This document shows, piece after piece, positions 27,669 to 36,643 of a DNA stretch of 64,000 nt. The notes under the pieces were generated by a model. The model was not told the DNA's origin and ran no database searches. It was given only the letters and a program-made list of their open reading frames with translations. Origin of the DNA: Pontibacter akesuensis. Its GTDB lineage: Bacteria; Bacteroidota; Bacteroidia; Cytophagales; Hymenobacteraceae. Each line of letters begins with the position of its first letter. Positions within the stretch are counted from its first letter, which is position 1. Both the position numbers and the translations under genes were made by a program. The stretch lies in assembly GCF_001611675.1 (NCBI RefSeq), contig NZ_CP014766.1, positions 1,116,001 through 1,180,000 on the forward strand, given 5' to 3'.

Positions 27669-28640
27669 TTATTCTTGCAGTTCCACCACCACCCGCGTAA
27701 TGGACATGCCGCTGAGCACTCCGTAGCCGTTCTTCACGTTGCTGTACACGTTGCTGTACTCGGCAAAGGGATTGCCCTCTGTGTTGTTCTGCGCCTGCAG
27801 GGTTTTCTGGAAAAGGTATTCCTCTTTTGTCACCTGTGTCACCTGCACCTCCAGGTACTTCACCGGAATCTCCTTTCCCGTGCCCTTCTCAAAACCGTAG
27901 CTGAAGACGCGTATGTCGCTTGAAAAGCTGATGATGCCGGATGTATAAAACTCATCGCTGAAAAGGCTGTTAAGCTCCACTTCTTCCGTATTTCCCAGCT
28001 CAATGTCGGTGTCTGGATCGATGGAGTAGGCTGTGGAACCTGTGGCTTGGTAGGCACTATCGAGGGCGTACACCCGTACCCGGTAAAAGTTTTTCTCGTC
28101 CGCCTTATCCTGAATCGTCAGGCGCAGCGTTCCCTCAATCTCCAAACCGTAACCTAAATCCCCGGCCTCGCGCTCATCAAAGCTTACCGCTGTAACAACA
28201 GGGAGCGCGGGAACCGAAGTAGTGGCCTCAATGGGTTCAAAACCCGGGGCCTCTGCCCGCATGGTGTAGGTCTCGCCAGCAAGGGGCTGGAAACCGCTTA
28301 CCGGCATGTACACACCCCACAGGCTGCGATAGCCTTCTATCATAACGCCCTTGTGCGCATACTCCTCCACCACCTGCCCCGCCGCATTATAAAGCCGCAC
28401 AGTCGCATTATCCACGCCCTGCAGGTTATCGCTTTCCAGAATGCCCTGGCTCATGCCAATGTATACTTTGTCCTCGTCGTAAAAACCGGCGGGCCTCTGG
28501 CCGGAGTTGTCCAGGATGGCGCGCAGGGTAAGTTTGGGCTGATGCGGCGGAATATCCACCTCCTGCACCATCTCGCATCCCAGCAGGCACAGGCACAGCA
28601 GGAAAGAAATTACTTGGCTTGTATACTTGTTCGCTCCCAT
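27669..28640 (-). CDS. DUF4249 lipoprotein
   Basis: A 323-residue protein with a lipobox (FLLCLCLLGCEM) and the DUF4249 pattern: beta-rich with VDIPPHQPKLTLRAILDN at the start and GETYTMRAEAPGFEPIEATTSVPALP near residue 130. DUF4249 proteins are regularly encoded beside TonB receptors such as the one 2 nt upstream, and are likely surface-exposed partners in ligand uptake. The ligand is unknown. Confidence 0.85.
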   Translation of the reverse strand: MGANKYTSQVISFLLCLCLLGCEMVQEVDIPPHQPKLTLRAILDNSGQRPAGFYDEDKVYIGMSQGILESDNLQGVDNATVRLYNAAGQVVEEYAHKGVMIEGYRSLWGVYMPVSGFQPLAGETYTMRAEAPGFEPIEATTSVPALPVVTAVSFDEREAGDLGYGLEIEGTLRLTIQDKADEKNFYRVRVYALDSAYQATGSTAYSIDPDTDIELGNTEEVELNSLFSDEFYTSGIISFSSDIRVFSYGFEKGTGKEIPVKYLEVQVTQVTKEEYLFQKTLQAQNNTEGNPFAEYSNVYSNVKNGYGVLSGMSITRVVVELQE

Positions 28641-28642
28641 AC

Positions 28643-31012
28643 TTAGAACTTAAAGCTTTTGGTGAAAGAAGGGATGATTGGGAAGAGCGCCACTTGCTTA
28701 AAGGCTCCCTTTTCGCCATCCTTGCCTCCTTCAAAGTACATAAAAAACGGGTTTTGGCGGCTGTAGGCGTTATACAGGCCAAAGGTATTCACCACCTGCC
28801 CCCAATCTTTTTCCTTCGTTTTGCTGAAGGCCACATCCAGGCGGTGGTAGGCGCGCATGCGGTAGCCGTTGCGTGCGCCGTAATTATCCACCACCTCATA
28901 CTCCCCCACCAGGTACCGCGACTCCGACAGCGTAACCGAGTTGCCCGTACCGTAAACCCAGGTGCCCGACACGTTCCAGTTGCGCGGCAGTTGGTGAAAG
29001 ATCACCATCGAGACGTCGTGGCGGCGGTCGTAACGGTAAGGGAATTTCCGGCCGGAGTTGAGCTCTGCGAACTGCCGGTTAGACCAGGCCAAAGTATAAC
29101 CGATCCAGCCGCTGGTTCTGCCCACTTTCCGCTGCAGGAAGAACTCCGCCCCGTAGGCCCAGCCTTCGCCTGCCGTTACTTTGGTTTCCCAGTTGTTGCT
29201 CACGGTAGAGGTGAAATCAGAACCCTCCTTGTACTCGATAATGCCGTTCATCGTCTTGTAATAGCCTTCCACACTCACTTCATACTTGCCATCCAGAATG
29301 GTTTGCGCGGCGCCGATGGCTACCTGACTTGCCCGCTGCGGCTTTATCTGCTTTGTGGCCGGCACCCACAAATCGGTAGGCAAGCCAATGCCAGAGTTGG
29401 TGAGCAGGTGAATGAACTGGCTTGTGCTGGCGTAGGAGGCTTTCAACGCCAGTTTGTCGCTGAGCAGGTAGCGGGCCGACACGCGTGGCTCCAGCGAAGT
29501 ATAAACTTCCCCCTCTACAAAGAAACCCGTAAAGCGCGCGCCCACATTCACCTTAAGTTTATCGGTAAGCCGCACGTCGTCCTCCACGTACACCGAGGCT
29601 TCGTTGCCCACGGTGCTGGAGCCCTCCTCCAGCTCATTGCGCACCTCCCCGTCGTCCACGTCCTTCATCTGCAAAGCGCCCGGCCGGAACTGGTGCGTGA
29701 TGGCCTGCGCCCCGAAGCGCACGTAGTGGTTGGGGTTGGGCAGATAGTCAAAATCAGTTTTGATGCTGTAGTCGCGGATGTTGGACAAGTATAGCAGGGC
29801 ATACTTGCTGCTGCTGGCAGGCTCGCCCGGCGGGTTGCGCTCCGACTCGCTCTCCACTCCCACATCAAACTGGTAGCGGCTGTAGGTGGCGGTGGTGTTA
29901 AGGAACAGGCGGTTGGTGAGAATGCGGTTCCAGCGCAGGCTAAGTGTATTGTTGCCCCAATCGAGGCCGGCCCTGTCTTCGCTGTGGTAGTTGTTCTCAG
30001 GCTCATCGTTCTCAAAGCGCGAGTAGAATTTGTCCATGCCCGTGTAAAAGCTCAGGTATAGCCGGTCGTTGGGGGTGACGTGGTAGTTCAGCTTGGCGTT
30101 GAGATCATGGAAGAAATAGCCGACAACACCCTCCTCCTTCTTCATGAAAGGCCGCGCGAGCAAATCAATATACGTGCGGCGGCCGGAGACGATAAACGAA
30201 GCCACATCCTTCTTGATAGGCCCTTCCAGCGTTAGCTTGGAGGCAATAAGCCCGATAGAGCCTTCGCCCTGAAATTCGTTCATATTGCCCTCTTTCATGC
30301 TGATGTCGAGTACCGAGGACAGCCTGCCGCCGTAGCGCGCAGGGAAGCCACCTTTCACCAGCTCCACATGGTTCAGGGCATCGGCGTTGAACACAGAGAA
30401 AAAACCGAAAAGATGCGTGGCATTGTATACCGGGGCACCATCCAGCAAAATCAGGTTCTGGTCGGGGCCGCCGCCGCGCACGTACAGCCCGCTGGCTCCC
30501 TCCGAACCCGACTGCACCCCGGGCAGCAGTTGCAGTGCTTTCACCACGTCCACCTCGCCCAGCAGCGCAGGCACCGCCTTCAACTGCTCTATCGGCACAG
30601 AGATCGTGCTCATGCGCGTGGTTTCCTCGATTTCCTCCTGCCGCGAGCCCACTACTTCCACGGTTGTCAGGCTGCTGGAGCTTTCTGTTAAGGCAAAAGT
30701 ATAGGACAAGTCTTTTGTGAGCAGCAGGGGCAGTGTTTTGCGGTCGTAGCCTACGTAAGAAGCTGTCAGGGAAACGGAGTCCTGGGCGGGAAGCGAGAGG
30801 CTGTAGAAGCCGTAGTTGTTGGTAGAGGTGCCCAGGCCGGAACGCACATCGTACACCGCCGCCCCTATCAGGTTCTCGTCGGTACTGGCGTCGCGCACAT
30901 ACCCGCTGATGGTATGGCGCTGTTGTGCAGCCGAGGTAGCTACACTGCACAGCCACAACAGGCACAGCAGCAACAGCCGGGCACTACAAAAGAAAGCACA
31001 GGCTTTGTTCAT
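28643..31012 (-). CDS. TonB-dependent receptor with carboxypeptidase-like N-domain
   Basis: A 789-residue outer-membrane receptor. After a signal peptide comes a carboxypeptidase-like regulatory domain (HTISGYVRDASTDENLIGAAVYD, about residues 33-115), then the plug (VVKALQLLPGVQSGSEGASGLYVRGGGPDQNLILLDGAPVYN) and a 22-strand-type barrel ending PSFTKSFKF. It starts a four-gene leftward operon with a DUF4249 lipoprotein, a short membrane protein and a 210-aa protein. No SusD is present, so small organic ligand or siderophore-type uptake is more likely than polysaccharide, but this is inference. Confidence 0.9.
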   Translation of the reverse strand: MNKACAFFCSARLLLLCLLWLCSVATSAAQQRHTISGYVRDASTDENLIGAAVYDVRSGLGTSTNNYGFYSLSLPAQDSVSLTASYVGYDRKTLPLLLTKDLSYTFALTESSSSLTTVEVVGSRQEEIEETTRMSTISVPIEQLKAVPALLGEVDVVKALQLLPGVQSGSEGASGLYVRGGGPDQNLILLDGAPVYNATHLFGFFSVFNADALNHVELVKGGFPARYGGRLSSVLDISMKEGNMNEFQGEGSIGLIASKLTLEGPIKKDVASFIVSGRRTYIDLLARPFMKKEEGVVGYFFHDLNAKLNYHVTPNDRLYLSFYTGMDKFYSRFENDEPENNYHSEDRAGLDWGNNTLSLRWNRILTNRLFLNTTATYSRYQFDVGVESESERNPPGEPASSSKYALLYLSNIRDYSIKTDFDYLPNPNHYVRFGAQAITHQFRPGALQMKDVDDGEVRNELEEGSSTVGNEASVYVEDDVRLTDKLKVNVGARFTGFFVEGEVYTSLEPRVSARYLLSDKLALKASYASTSQFIHLLTNSGIGLPTDLWVPATKQIKPQRASQVAIGAAQTILDGKYEVSVEGYYKTMNGIIEYKEGSDFTSTVSNNWETKVTAGEGWAYGAEFFLQRKVGRTSGWIGYTLAWSNRQFAELNSGRKFPYRYDRRHDVSMVIFHQLPRNWNVSGTWVYGTGNSVTLSESRYLVGEYEVVDNYGARNGYRMRAYHRLDVAFSKTKEKDWGQVVNTFGLYNAYSRQNPFFMYFEGGKDGEKGAFKQVALFPIIPSFTKSFKF

Positions 31013-31112
31013 CTAACGGAATAGATTGAATAACAATGATTTGCTACTACAATATACTCCTTACGGGGCTAGTGCTGCAAGAAAATAGGACTATATTTTT
31101 ATTTGTATAGAT

Positions 31113-31159
31113 AAGTATAGCACGGGGGTTAACCCCTCGGCTCCCCCCGTGCTATACTT
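31113..31159 (-). terminator. Terminator at the end of the rimK operon
   Basis: A 16-bp stem (31113-31128 with 31144-31159) whose outer part is the iterated motif in inverted orientation (AAGTATA...TATACTT). It begins within the stop codon of the AstE-like gene. The minus-strand 3' flank (complement of the A/T-rich 31085-31112) provides U-rich sequence. Confidence 0.75.
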
Positions 31160-32099
31160 AGAAAATGATGTGCAGCAGCGCGTCGCCCTGGTTCACGACC
31201 GGCATGTTGTTAAGGCCGATCACGTAGCCTGCCGCCGGGGCATTCAGCCGTACTTCCATCTCCCCATAGGGGTCGGTGATGCTGCCGATGAGCTGGTTCT
31301 TTTTCACGTATTCGCCCAGCTTAATCTGGCTGCGCCACAGGCCTGCGTTTTTAGCGCGCAGCCAGATGTCCCTCATGCACACTACCGGCTGCTCAGTAAC
31401 AGGTGGGCAGGATGCCATCATGCCCAGGTGGTGCAGTACGCGGCAGGTGCCCTCAATACCTATGCTGATGCCTTTTTCATCAAACCGCAAACTCTCCCCG
31501 GTCTCGTACACAAGTATAGACTTGCCTATTTTGGAGGCTTCCTTGCGCAGCGAGCCCTGCCGGAAAGGTGTGTTCATGATAAAAGGCGGGGCGAAGGCCT
31601 GCGCCAGTTCGCGGTTGGTGTTGTAGTCGAGCACACAGCGGATCTGCGGGTAATTGCTGCGGCTGGAGCCCCCGGTATGGAAGTCAAGGCCATAGTCCAC
31701 GTACGGCATCACCTCCTTCATAAAGCGGTGCGCCACGCGGCTGGCCAGTGAGCCGTCGCGGTTACCCGGAAAGCTGCGGTTCACGTCCTTGCCATCCGGC
31801 ACCTCCCGCGAAAAATTCAGGAAGCCGTAGATGTTGAGCACTGGCACGGCAATGATAGTGCCCTTGAGCGGGTACAGCATTTTCTTGGCCAGCATGCGCC
31901 GCACAATCTCAATGCCGTTCACCTCGTCGCCGTGCATGCCAGCCATCAGCAGCACCACCGGCCCATCGTGCACCGACCTGAAAACATAAACGGGGATCTC
32001 GATAACCGTGCCGCTGGGCAACTTGCTGACAACTAGCTTGGTGAGCACCTTTTCGCCCCGGTCGATGCTCCTCCCGTTAATTTCAATCGTTTCTGGCAT
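31158..32099 (-). CDS. Succinylglutamate desuccinylase/aspartoacylase-family hydrolase
   Basis: A 313-residue M14-like zinc amidohydrolase: the metal-binding GMHGDEVNGIEIVRRM and DLH...HTGG (GLDFHTGGSSRSNYPQIR) motifs are visible. The C-terminus contains a biotinyl/lipoyl-like beta-barrel (GEYVKKNQLIGSITDPYGEMEVRLNAPAAGYVIG). It forms an operon with rimK (1 nt upstream) and a zinc-protease-like gene, an association known from many bacteria; it may hydrolyse glutamyl or related acyl-amide bonds made by RimK. Confidence 0.85.
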   Translation of the reverse strand: MPETIEINGRSIDRGEKVLTKLVVSKLPSGTVIEIPVYVFRSVHDGPVVLLMAGMHGDEVNGIEIVRRMLAKKMLYPLKGTIIAVPVLNIYGFLNFSREVPDGKDVNRSFPGNRDGSLASRVAHRFMKEVMPYVDYGLDFHTGGSSRSNYPQIRCVLDYNTNRELAQAFAPPFIMNTPFRQGSLRKEASKIGKSILVYETGESLRFDEKGISIGIEGTCRVLHHLGMMASCPPVTEQPVVCMRDIWLRAKNAGLWRSQIKLGEYVKKNQLIGSITDPYGEMEVRLNAPAAGYVIGLNNMPVVNQGDALLHIIF

Positions 32100-32100
32100 G

Positions 32101-33003
32101 CTATTCCTTTACACGCGACTTCGGGCGCTTTTCAGCCAGCCCTTCCACGTACTCAATTATTTTTCCTGCGATGTTCTTTTGTGTGGCTTTCTCGATTCCC
32201 TCCAGCCCCGGCGAGGAATTCACCTCCAGAATCAGCGGGCCACGCTTCGATTGCAGCATGTCTACGCCGGCAATGCCCAGGCCCAGTGATTTGGCGGCCA
32301 GCAAGGCGGCGGCCTTCTCCTGGCGCGAGAGTTTGATCAGTTCGGCTTTGCCCCCGCGGTGCAGGTTAGAGCGGAACTCCCCTTCCTTGCCCTGGCGCTT
32401 CATAGCGCCCACTACCTCGCCATTCACAATAAAGGCACGGATATCGGCACCACCGGCCTCGGAGATAAACTCCTGCACAATAATACGCGCCTTCAGGTTA
32501 TGGAACGCCTCAATCACCGACTCAGCGGCTTTGCGCGTTTCGGCCAGCACTACGCCCAGCCCCTGTGTGCCTTCCAGCAGTTTAATCACCAACGGCGCTC
32601 CGCCTACCTCTTTCACCAGGCCTGATGTTTCTTTGGAGTAGTTCGTAAAGGCTGTTTTCGGCATGCCCAATCCGGCGCGGCTTAGGATCTGGAGCGAGCG
32701 CAGTTTGTCGCGGGAACGTACGATGGCCTGCGAGTCTACGGCGCTTTTCACCTTCATCATCTCAAACTGGCGCACCACGGCCGTACCGTAAAAGGTAACT
32801 GAGGCACCGATGCGCGGAATAACGGCATCAACATCCGTCAGTCGCTCGCCTTTGTACAGGATGTGCGGGTCGCCCTGCTCTATCACCAGGTCGCAACGCA
32901 GGTGGTCGAGCACAATGGCCTGGTGCCCCCGCTGTTCTGCCGCTTCCACCAGGCGACGGGTGGAGTATAGGCGTGGATTGCGGGAGAGTATAGCAATTTT
33001 CAT
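32101..33003 (-). CDS. rimK: RimK-type alpha-L-glutamate ligase
   Basis: A 300-residue ATP-grasp enzyme of RimK length. The stretch [18 protein letters not shown] begins the ATP-grasp domain, with [19 protein letters not shown] binding nucleotide and [26 protein letters not shown] supplying the Mg-binding Glu/Asn. RimK adds glutamates to the C-terminus of ribosomal protein S6 in enterobacteria; the substrate here is not proven. It is cotranscribed with a zinc-protease-like gene (9 nt) and the AstE-like gene (1 nt). Confidence 0.9.
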   Translation of the reverse strand: MKIAILSRNPRLYSTRRLVEAAEQRGHQAIVLDHLRCDLVIEQGDPHILYKGERLTDVDAVIPRIGASVTFYGTAVVRQFEMMKVKSAVDSQAIVRSRDKLRSLQILSRAGLGMPKTAFTNYSKETSGLVKEVGGAPLVIKLLEGTQGLGVVLAETRKAAESVIEAFHNLKARIIVQEFISEAGGADIRAFIVNGEVVGAMKRQGKEGEFRSNLHRGGKAELIKLSRQEKAAALLAAKSLGLGIAGVDMLQSKRGPLILEVNSSPGLEGIEKATQKNIAGKIIEYVEGLAEKRPKSRVKE

Positions 33004-33012
33004 AAATGCTTC

Positions 33013-33495
33013 TTATTTCTGTTTCTGTTTGATCTTATACTTGTGCGCCAGGTTTTTCCTGGATACATCAACCACAAAGCGGCCCTGCAGGAGTCTGCGG
33101 CCCAGCAATACGGGGTACTTCATGTCGCTGCGGTCTGAGAGCGAGAACTCCTCTTCCAACACCTCATCGAACAGTTTTATCTTAGTACGGATAACGTAGC
33201 GTTCCTGCTTCTCCCCGATAGAGCTTTTAATTTCGCGCAACTCATACTCGCTGAAGTTCAGTTTGCGGTGGTTGTACTGCGGGTGCGAAGGGTCCAGCAG
33301 ATCCAGGCAAATCACCTTGGTACCGTCCGGCCTTACCTCCTCGTGTATGTCTGAGCAGTGAATGGCCGACGTGTAGGCACCCGTATCTACCTTCGCCTCA
33401 ATTCCCTCCAGGTCCAGGTCCGGGAAAGACACCAGTTCGCGCCGCCCTATCAGCAGTTTTTCTGGCTTTGGTTGGATGCTCTTTTTTTCTTTCAT
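33013..33495 (-). CDS. RimB/PF05618-family ATP-dependent zinc protease-like protein
   Basis: A 160-residue protein with IGRRELVSFPDLDLEGIEAKVDTGAYTSAIHCSDI. The V-D-T-G-A-x-T-S-A motif is a retropepsin-like active site typical of PF05618, often annotated as a putative zinc protease and known as RimB in the pseudomonad rimABK operon. The C-terminal part contains YPVLLGRRLLQGRFVVDVSRK. It is the first gene of the three-gene operon with rimK and is probably needed to process or control the glutamate modification. Confidence 0.85.
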   Translation of the reverse strand: MKEKKSIQPKPEKLLIGRRELVSFPDLDLEGIEAKVDTGAYTSAIHCSDIHEEVRPDGTKVICLDLLDPSHPQYNHRKLNFSEYELREIKSSIGEKQERYVIRTKIKLFDEVLEEEFSLSDRSDMKYPVLLGRRLLQGRFVVDVSRKNLAHKYKIKQKQK

Positions 33496-33510
33496 CGGCA
33501 GCTCAAAACA

Positions 33511-33607
33511 ATTATGAATTAGAAATGATGAATTATGAATGGGTTTAAATCAACCTATACTTCATGCTAGTTCAAAATTTCTAATTCATAATTTCTAGTT
33601 TCTAATT
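33511..33607. repeat. AT-rich inverted repeat of the AATTATGAATTA type
   Basis: A 16-bp perfect inverted repeat (33511-33526 with 33577-33592) plus extra direct copies of AATTATGAAT/ATTTCTAATTC on each side. Related copies lie at 35912-35946 and 49586-49618. It fills the gap between the zinc-protease start and the dehydrogenase stop, overlapping the latter's last codons. Confidence 0.65.
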
Positions 33608-34816
33608 CTGTGAAGTATGGGTGATGCGGTAGATCGCGTTGTTCTTGTCGTCGGACACCAGCAGCGAGCCGTCTTTCATTTGCAGTACATCCACCGGGCG
33701 TCCCCAATCATCCTGCCCCTGCAGCCAGCCGGTGGCAAAAGGCTCAAAGCTGGTCACGTTGCCGCTATTATCCATTTTAGCCAGCATTACGCGGTAGCCA
33801 ATTTTTTCGGTTCTGTTCCAGGAGCCGTGCTCAGCTATAAAAGCGTGGTTTTTATACTCGGCCGGGAACATGTTGCCGGTGTAGAACTTCATGCCCAGAG
33901 TACCGCCGTGTGGGCTCAGCTTTTGAACCGGCTGCACAAATTCGCTGCACGGGCGTTGCTTGCCGAACTCAGGATCTGCAACGTCGCCTGCGTGGCAGTA
34001 AGGATAGCCAAAGTGCTGGCCTTTTTCGGTGGCGCGGTTTAGTTCGTCGGCCGGCGTGTTGTCGCCCAGCATGTCGCGGCCGTTGTCGGTAAAGTATAGG
34101 TTCTTCGTTTCGGGGTGCCAGGCAAATCCTACTGTGTTGCGCACGCCCTCGGCATATATTTCCAGATCAGAGCCATCGGCATTCATGCGCGTAATGCTGG
34201 CGTAGATTGGGTTCTCTGACTTACAGATGTTACACGGGGCTCCCACCGGCACATACAGCTTATCATCCGGACCAAAGGCAATGTACTTCCAGCCATGGTG
34301 CGCATCGCTCGGAAATTTGTCGTTGACCACCTCAAACTTTGGCTTGTCGCGGAACGTCTGCTCAATGTTCGGGTACTTGATCACACGGTTAATCTCCCCC
34401 ACGTACAGGTCGCCCTTGTGAATAGCCACGCCGTTCGGGGAGTTCAGGCCCGAGGCCACCTCCACTACTTCCTCGGCGTTTCCGTCCCTGTCTTTGTCCA
34501 CCACCGCAAACACTTTATCGTTGCTGCGCGTGCCGACAAACAGGATGCCGGATTCACTTAGGGCCATAGAGCGAGCATTCTCCACATCTTTGGCATAGTA
34601 GTCTATTCTGAAACCCTTTGGTAACTTAATTTGCTGCAGGTCTTCGGCGATAGGGCCGGAAGGCAGACCGATGCTAAAATCTTCTGAGGTAGCCTGCTCC
34701 GTTTCGGTAGGCCCTGTTTTGGTAACTTCGTTGTTGGAGGCATTGTCAGAGGAGCAGCTAAGGCTGATGGCCGAAAGGGTAAGGCCCACACCCAGCAGGC
34801 GCAGTGTTCTTTTCAT
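33602..34816 (-). CDS. PQQ-dependent sugar dehydrogenase (sorbosone dehydrogenase-like) lipoprotein
   Basis: A 404-residue beta-propeller protein. A lipobox is seen at LSAISLSCSSDN. Repeats such as LSESGILFVGTRSNDKVFAVVD, GWKYIAFGPDDKLYVPVGAPCNIC and GVRNTVGFAWHPETKNLYFTDNGRDMLGDN define the soluble glucose/sorbosone dehydrogenase fold that binds PQQ. A CNIC sequence is not followed by His, so it is not a haem c site. The protein probably acts in the periplasm on sugars; the substrate is unknown. Single gene. Confidence 0.85.
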   Translation of the reverse strand: MKRTLRLLGVGLTLSAISLSCSSDNASNNEVTKTGPTETEQATSEDFSIGLPSGPIAEDLQQIKLPKGFRIDYYAKDVENARSMALSESGILFVGTRSNDKVFAVVDKDRDGNAEEVVEVASGLNSPNGVAIHKGDLYVGEINRVIKYPNIEQTFRDKPKFEVVNDKFPSDAHHGWKYIAFGPDDKLYVPVGAPCNICKSENPIYASITRMNADGSDLEIYAEGVRNTVGFAWHPETKNLYFTDNGRDMLGDNTPADELNRATEKGQHFGYPYCHAGDVADPEFGKQRPCSEFVQPVQKLSPHGGTLGMKFYTGNMFPAEYKNHAFIAEHGSWNRTEKIGYRVMLAKMDNSGNVTSFEPFATGWLQGQDDWGRPVDVLQMKDGSLLVSDDKNNAIYRITHTSQN

Positions 34817-35099
34817 GTTTGATTTAGTTTAGGTTGCGGTATGGTTCGGGTTAATATGGCTGGCAAGGCACCAGGACCCACATCGCCCGACACACTAAGG
34901 TACGTATACTGATACGGAAGTACAATGTTTGTTGCGTTGCCGGCTGCACCTCAAGGCTAAAGAATACAAGTATATCCTTCGCTCCCTCTGAATCCAGAAG
35001 TGGTTGCACCTGCCGCTTTCAGCAATACTTAACCTGTGCAGCCAGCCGTTCAGCGGTATTTATACTTGCTTTGACAACCAAGGCACAGCAAAACTAGTG

Positions 35100-35906
35100 T
35101 TAACCGGATTTGCGCTTGTCGTGCAGCATCTCCGCCACCTCCTGCAGCAGATGAGAATGCCCTGTCTTCAGGATTACCAGTTCGCCATCCTCCAGCGCAT
35201 CTACAAACACGGCCACGCGCTTCGGGGAAATAATCTCGTCATACTCCCCCAGAAACATCACCACCGGCGTTTTATACTTGTTGAGAAGCGAAACGATCTT
35301 GCGGATATCAAAGTTCAGGTCGCGGAAACCGATCCAGCTGCGGTACACGCGCAGGCGCTTAGCAGTGCTGTCCATCTGGAAGTGCGCAAAGCGCAACATA
35401 CTTTTGTGCACCAGGCTATACTTGTCGAGCACGCGCAGCAGCCCAAAAAAGAACTCAGGCTTTATCACCGTGCGCTTGAAGAGCTGCTGCAGCCAGCCGG
35501 GGTACGTGGCAATGTTGTACCAGAAACTGGTTTTGATGCCATCCGGCGCAATCAGGAAAAGCTCCCGTACGCGCTCGGGCATGTGCTCCACCAGCGTGAG
35601 CGCAAACTTTCCGCCCATGCTGAAGCCCATCAGCGAAAAAGTTTCAACCTGCTTTTCGGCCAGGAACTGCGCCACAAACTCAGCCAGAAACTCTTTGGTC
35701 AGCGGCGAATCATACTTATGCAGCTTGCTTTGCCCGTGGTAGAACAGGTCGAAGGCGTAGATGGTGTAATCCTCGCCCAGCGCCTGCTCCATGGGCAGGT
35801 AATAGGCGCTGCTCTGCCCATACCCATGAAAGGCCAGCAGCACACGCGGCCCGTGCCCGATAACGCGGTAGTGCAGCTTTGATCTATCTTTTAAAAGGGA
35901 AGGCAA
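35100..35906 (-). CDS. Alpha/beta hydrolase
   Basis: A 268-residue cytoplasmic alpha/beta-hydrolase: LLAFHGYGQSSAYY (oxyanion region), nucleophile elbow GFSMGGKFALTLVE, late Asp in PVVMFLGEYDEIISPK and His in ILKTGHSHLLQ. The substrate cannot be predicted. It is a single gene, with the AATTATGAATTA-type repeat just upstream of its start. Confidence 0.85.
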   Translation of the reverse strand: MPSLLKDRSKLHYRVIGHGPRVLLAFHGYGQSSAYYLPMEQALGEDYTIYAFDLFYHGQSKLHKYDSPLTKEFLAEFVAQFLAEKQVETFSLMGFSMGGKFALTLVEHMPERVRELFLIAPDGIKTSFWYNIATYPGWLQQLFKRTVIKPEFFFGLLRVLDKYSLVHKSMLRFAHFQMDSTAKRLRVYRSWIGFRDLNFDIRKIVSLLNKYKTPVVMFLGEYDEIISPKRVAVFVDALEDGELVILKTGHSHLLQEVAEMLHDKRKSG

Positions 35907-35911
35907 ACGAT

Positions 35912-35946
35912 TAATTATGAATGATGAATTACGAATTAGGAATGGG
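35912..35946. repeat. Second AATTATGAATTA-type repeat copy
   Basis: TTAATTATGAATGATGAATTACGAATTAGGAATGG-type AT-rich repeat directly upstream of the hydrolase start; shares the AATTATGAAT and GAATTAGGAATGG units with the copies at 33511 and 49586. Confidence 0.6.
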
Positions 35947-36021
35947 GGAAAGTGTGGATGATCAGCAAGTAGCTGCTATACTTAAGAATATCCCAATTCT
36001 TGACTTTCTAACCCTTTAACA

Positions 36022-36564
36022 TTATAACTTCGAAACTCCGCCGGATACGATGAACTTCATCACTTCGCTGCTGGGCAGGTCGAGGTAGGTGACGTTGCGC
36101 ATGGGCACCAGGAACAGTTCGCCGGAGAAGTTGTAGGAGTGCGGAAAGTACACGGCCACCTTGTCCTCCACGTTCAGTTGCAGCAGCTCCTCCTGCGTCA
36201 CGAAGCCCATCTTGTAGTTTTCCGAGTCCTCTGTCATTTTCACCAGCACCGGCTTGTTGAACTTCTGGTTGTCGCCCACAAAGGCATCAAACAGATCTTT
36301 TATGCTGGAGTAGATAATGCTCACGAGCGGCACCTTGTGCAGCAGCCGCTCCATGATCACCAGGAAAGGCTTTACAAAGAACGAGGACCCGATAAAACCC
36401 ACGATGGTTAGCAGCACCACCATCAGCAGGATGCCCAGACCAGGTATGCCGAGGTCAAAAAGGCTGTCCATCCAATCGATAATGCCCACCACAATGAACA
36501 CCGTAATGGCGATGGGTGCAATAATCAGGAGTCCGTTTAAGAAGTAGCGGAAGAGGTTCTTCAT
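36022..36564 (-). CDS. DUF502 membrane protein
   Basis: A 180-residue protein with two N-terminal membrane segments (LNGLLIIAPIAITVFIVVGIIDW and GIPGLGILLMVVLLTIVGFIGS) and a soluble C-terminal part. The segment VPLVSIIYSSIKDLFDAF is characteristic of DUF502. The function is unknown. It is separated from ispH by a terminator, so it forms its own transcript. Confidence 0.85.
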   Translation of the reverse strand: MKNLFRYFLNGLLIIAPIAITVFIVVGIIDWMDSLFDLGIPGLGILLMVVLLTIVGFIGSSFFVKPFLVIMERLLHKVPLVSIIYSSIKDLFDAFVGDNQKFNKPVLVKMTEDSENYKMGFVTQEELLQLNVEDKVAVYFPHSYNFSGELFLVPMRNVTYLDLPSSEVMKFIVSGGVSKL

Positions 36565-36574
36565 GTTTTTGGGT

Positions 36575-36607
36575 GCAAAAAAATAGGCCTTGCCGAAGCA
36601 AGGCCTA
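36575..36607 (-). terminator. Terminator after ispH
   Basis: A 10-bp stem (36584-36593 with 36598-36607) and a 4-nt loop. On the minus strand it is followed by a U-run (complement of the A-tract at 36577-36583). It lies 37 nt past the ispH stop. Confidence 0.85.
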
Positions 36608-36643
36608 AATTAGTTAAAAGCTTTTATAGTATAACGCTCCTAT

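Noticed and set aside
34207..34240. Possible haem c site (CNIC) in the sugar dehydrogenase
   Set aside because: Cys-Asn-Ile-Cys is followed by Lys; cytochrome c binding needs CxxCH.
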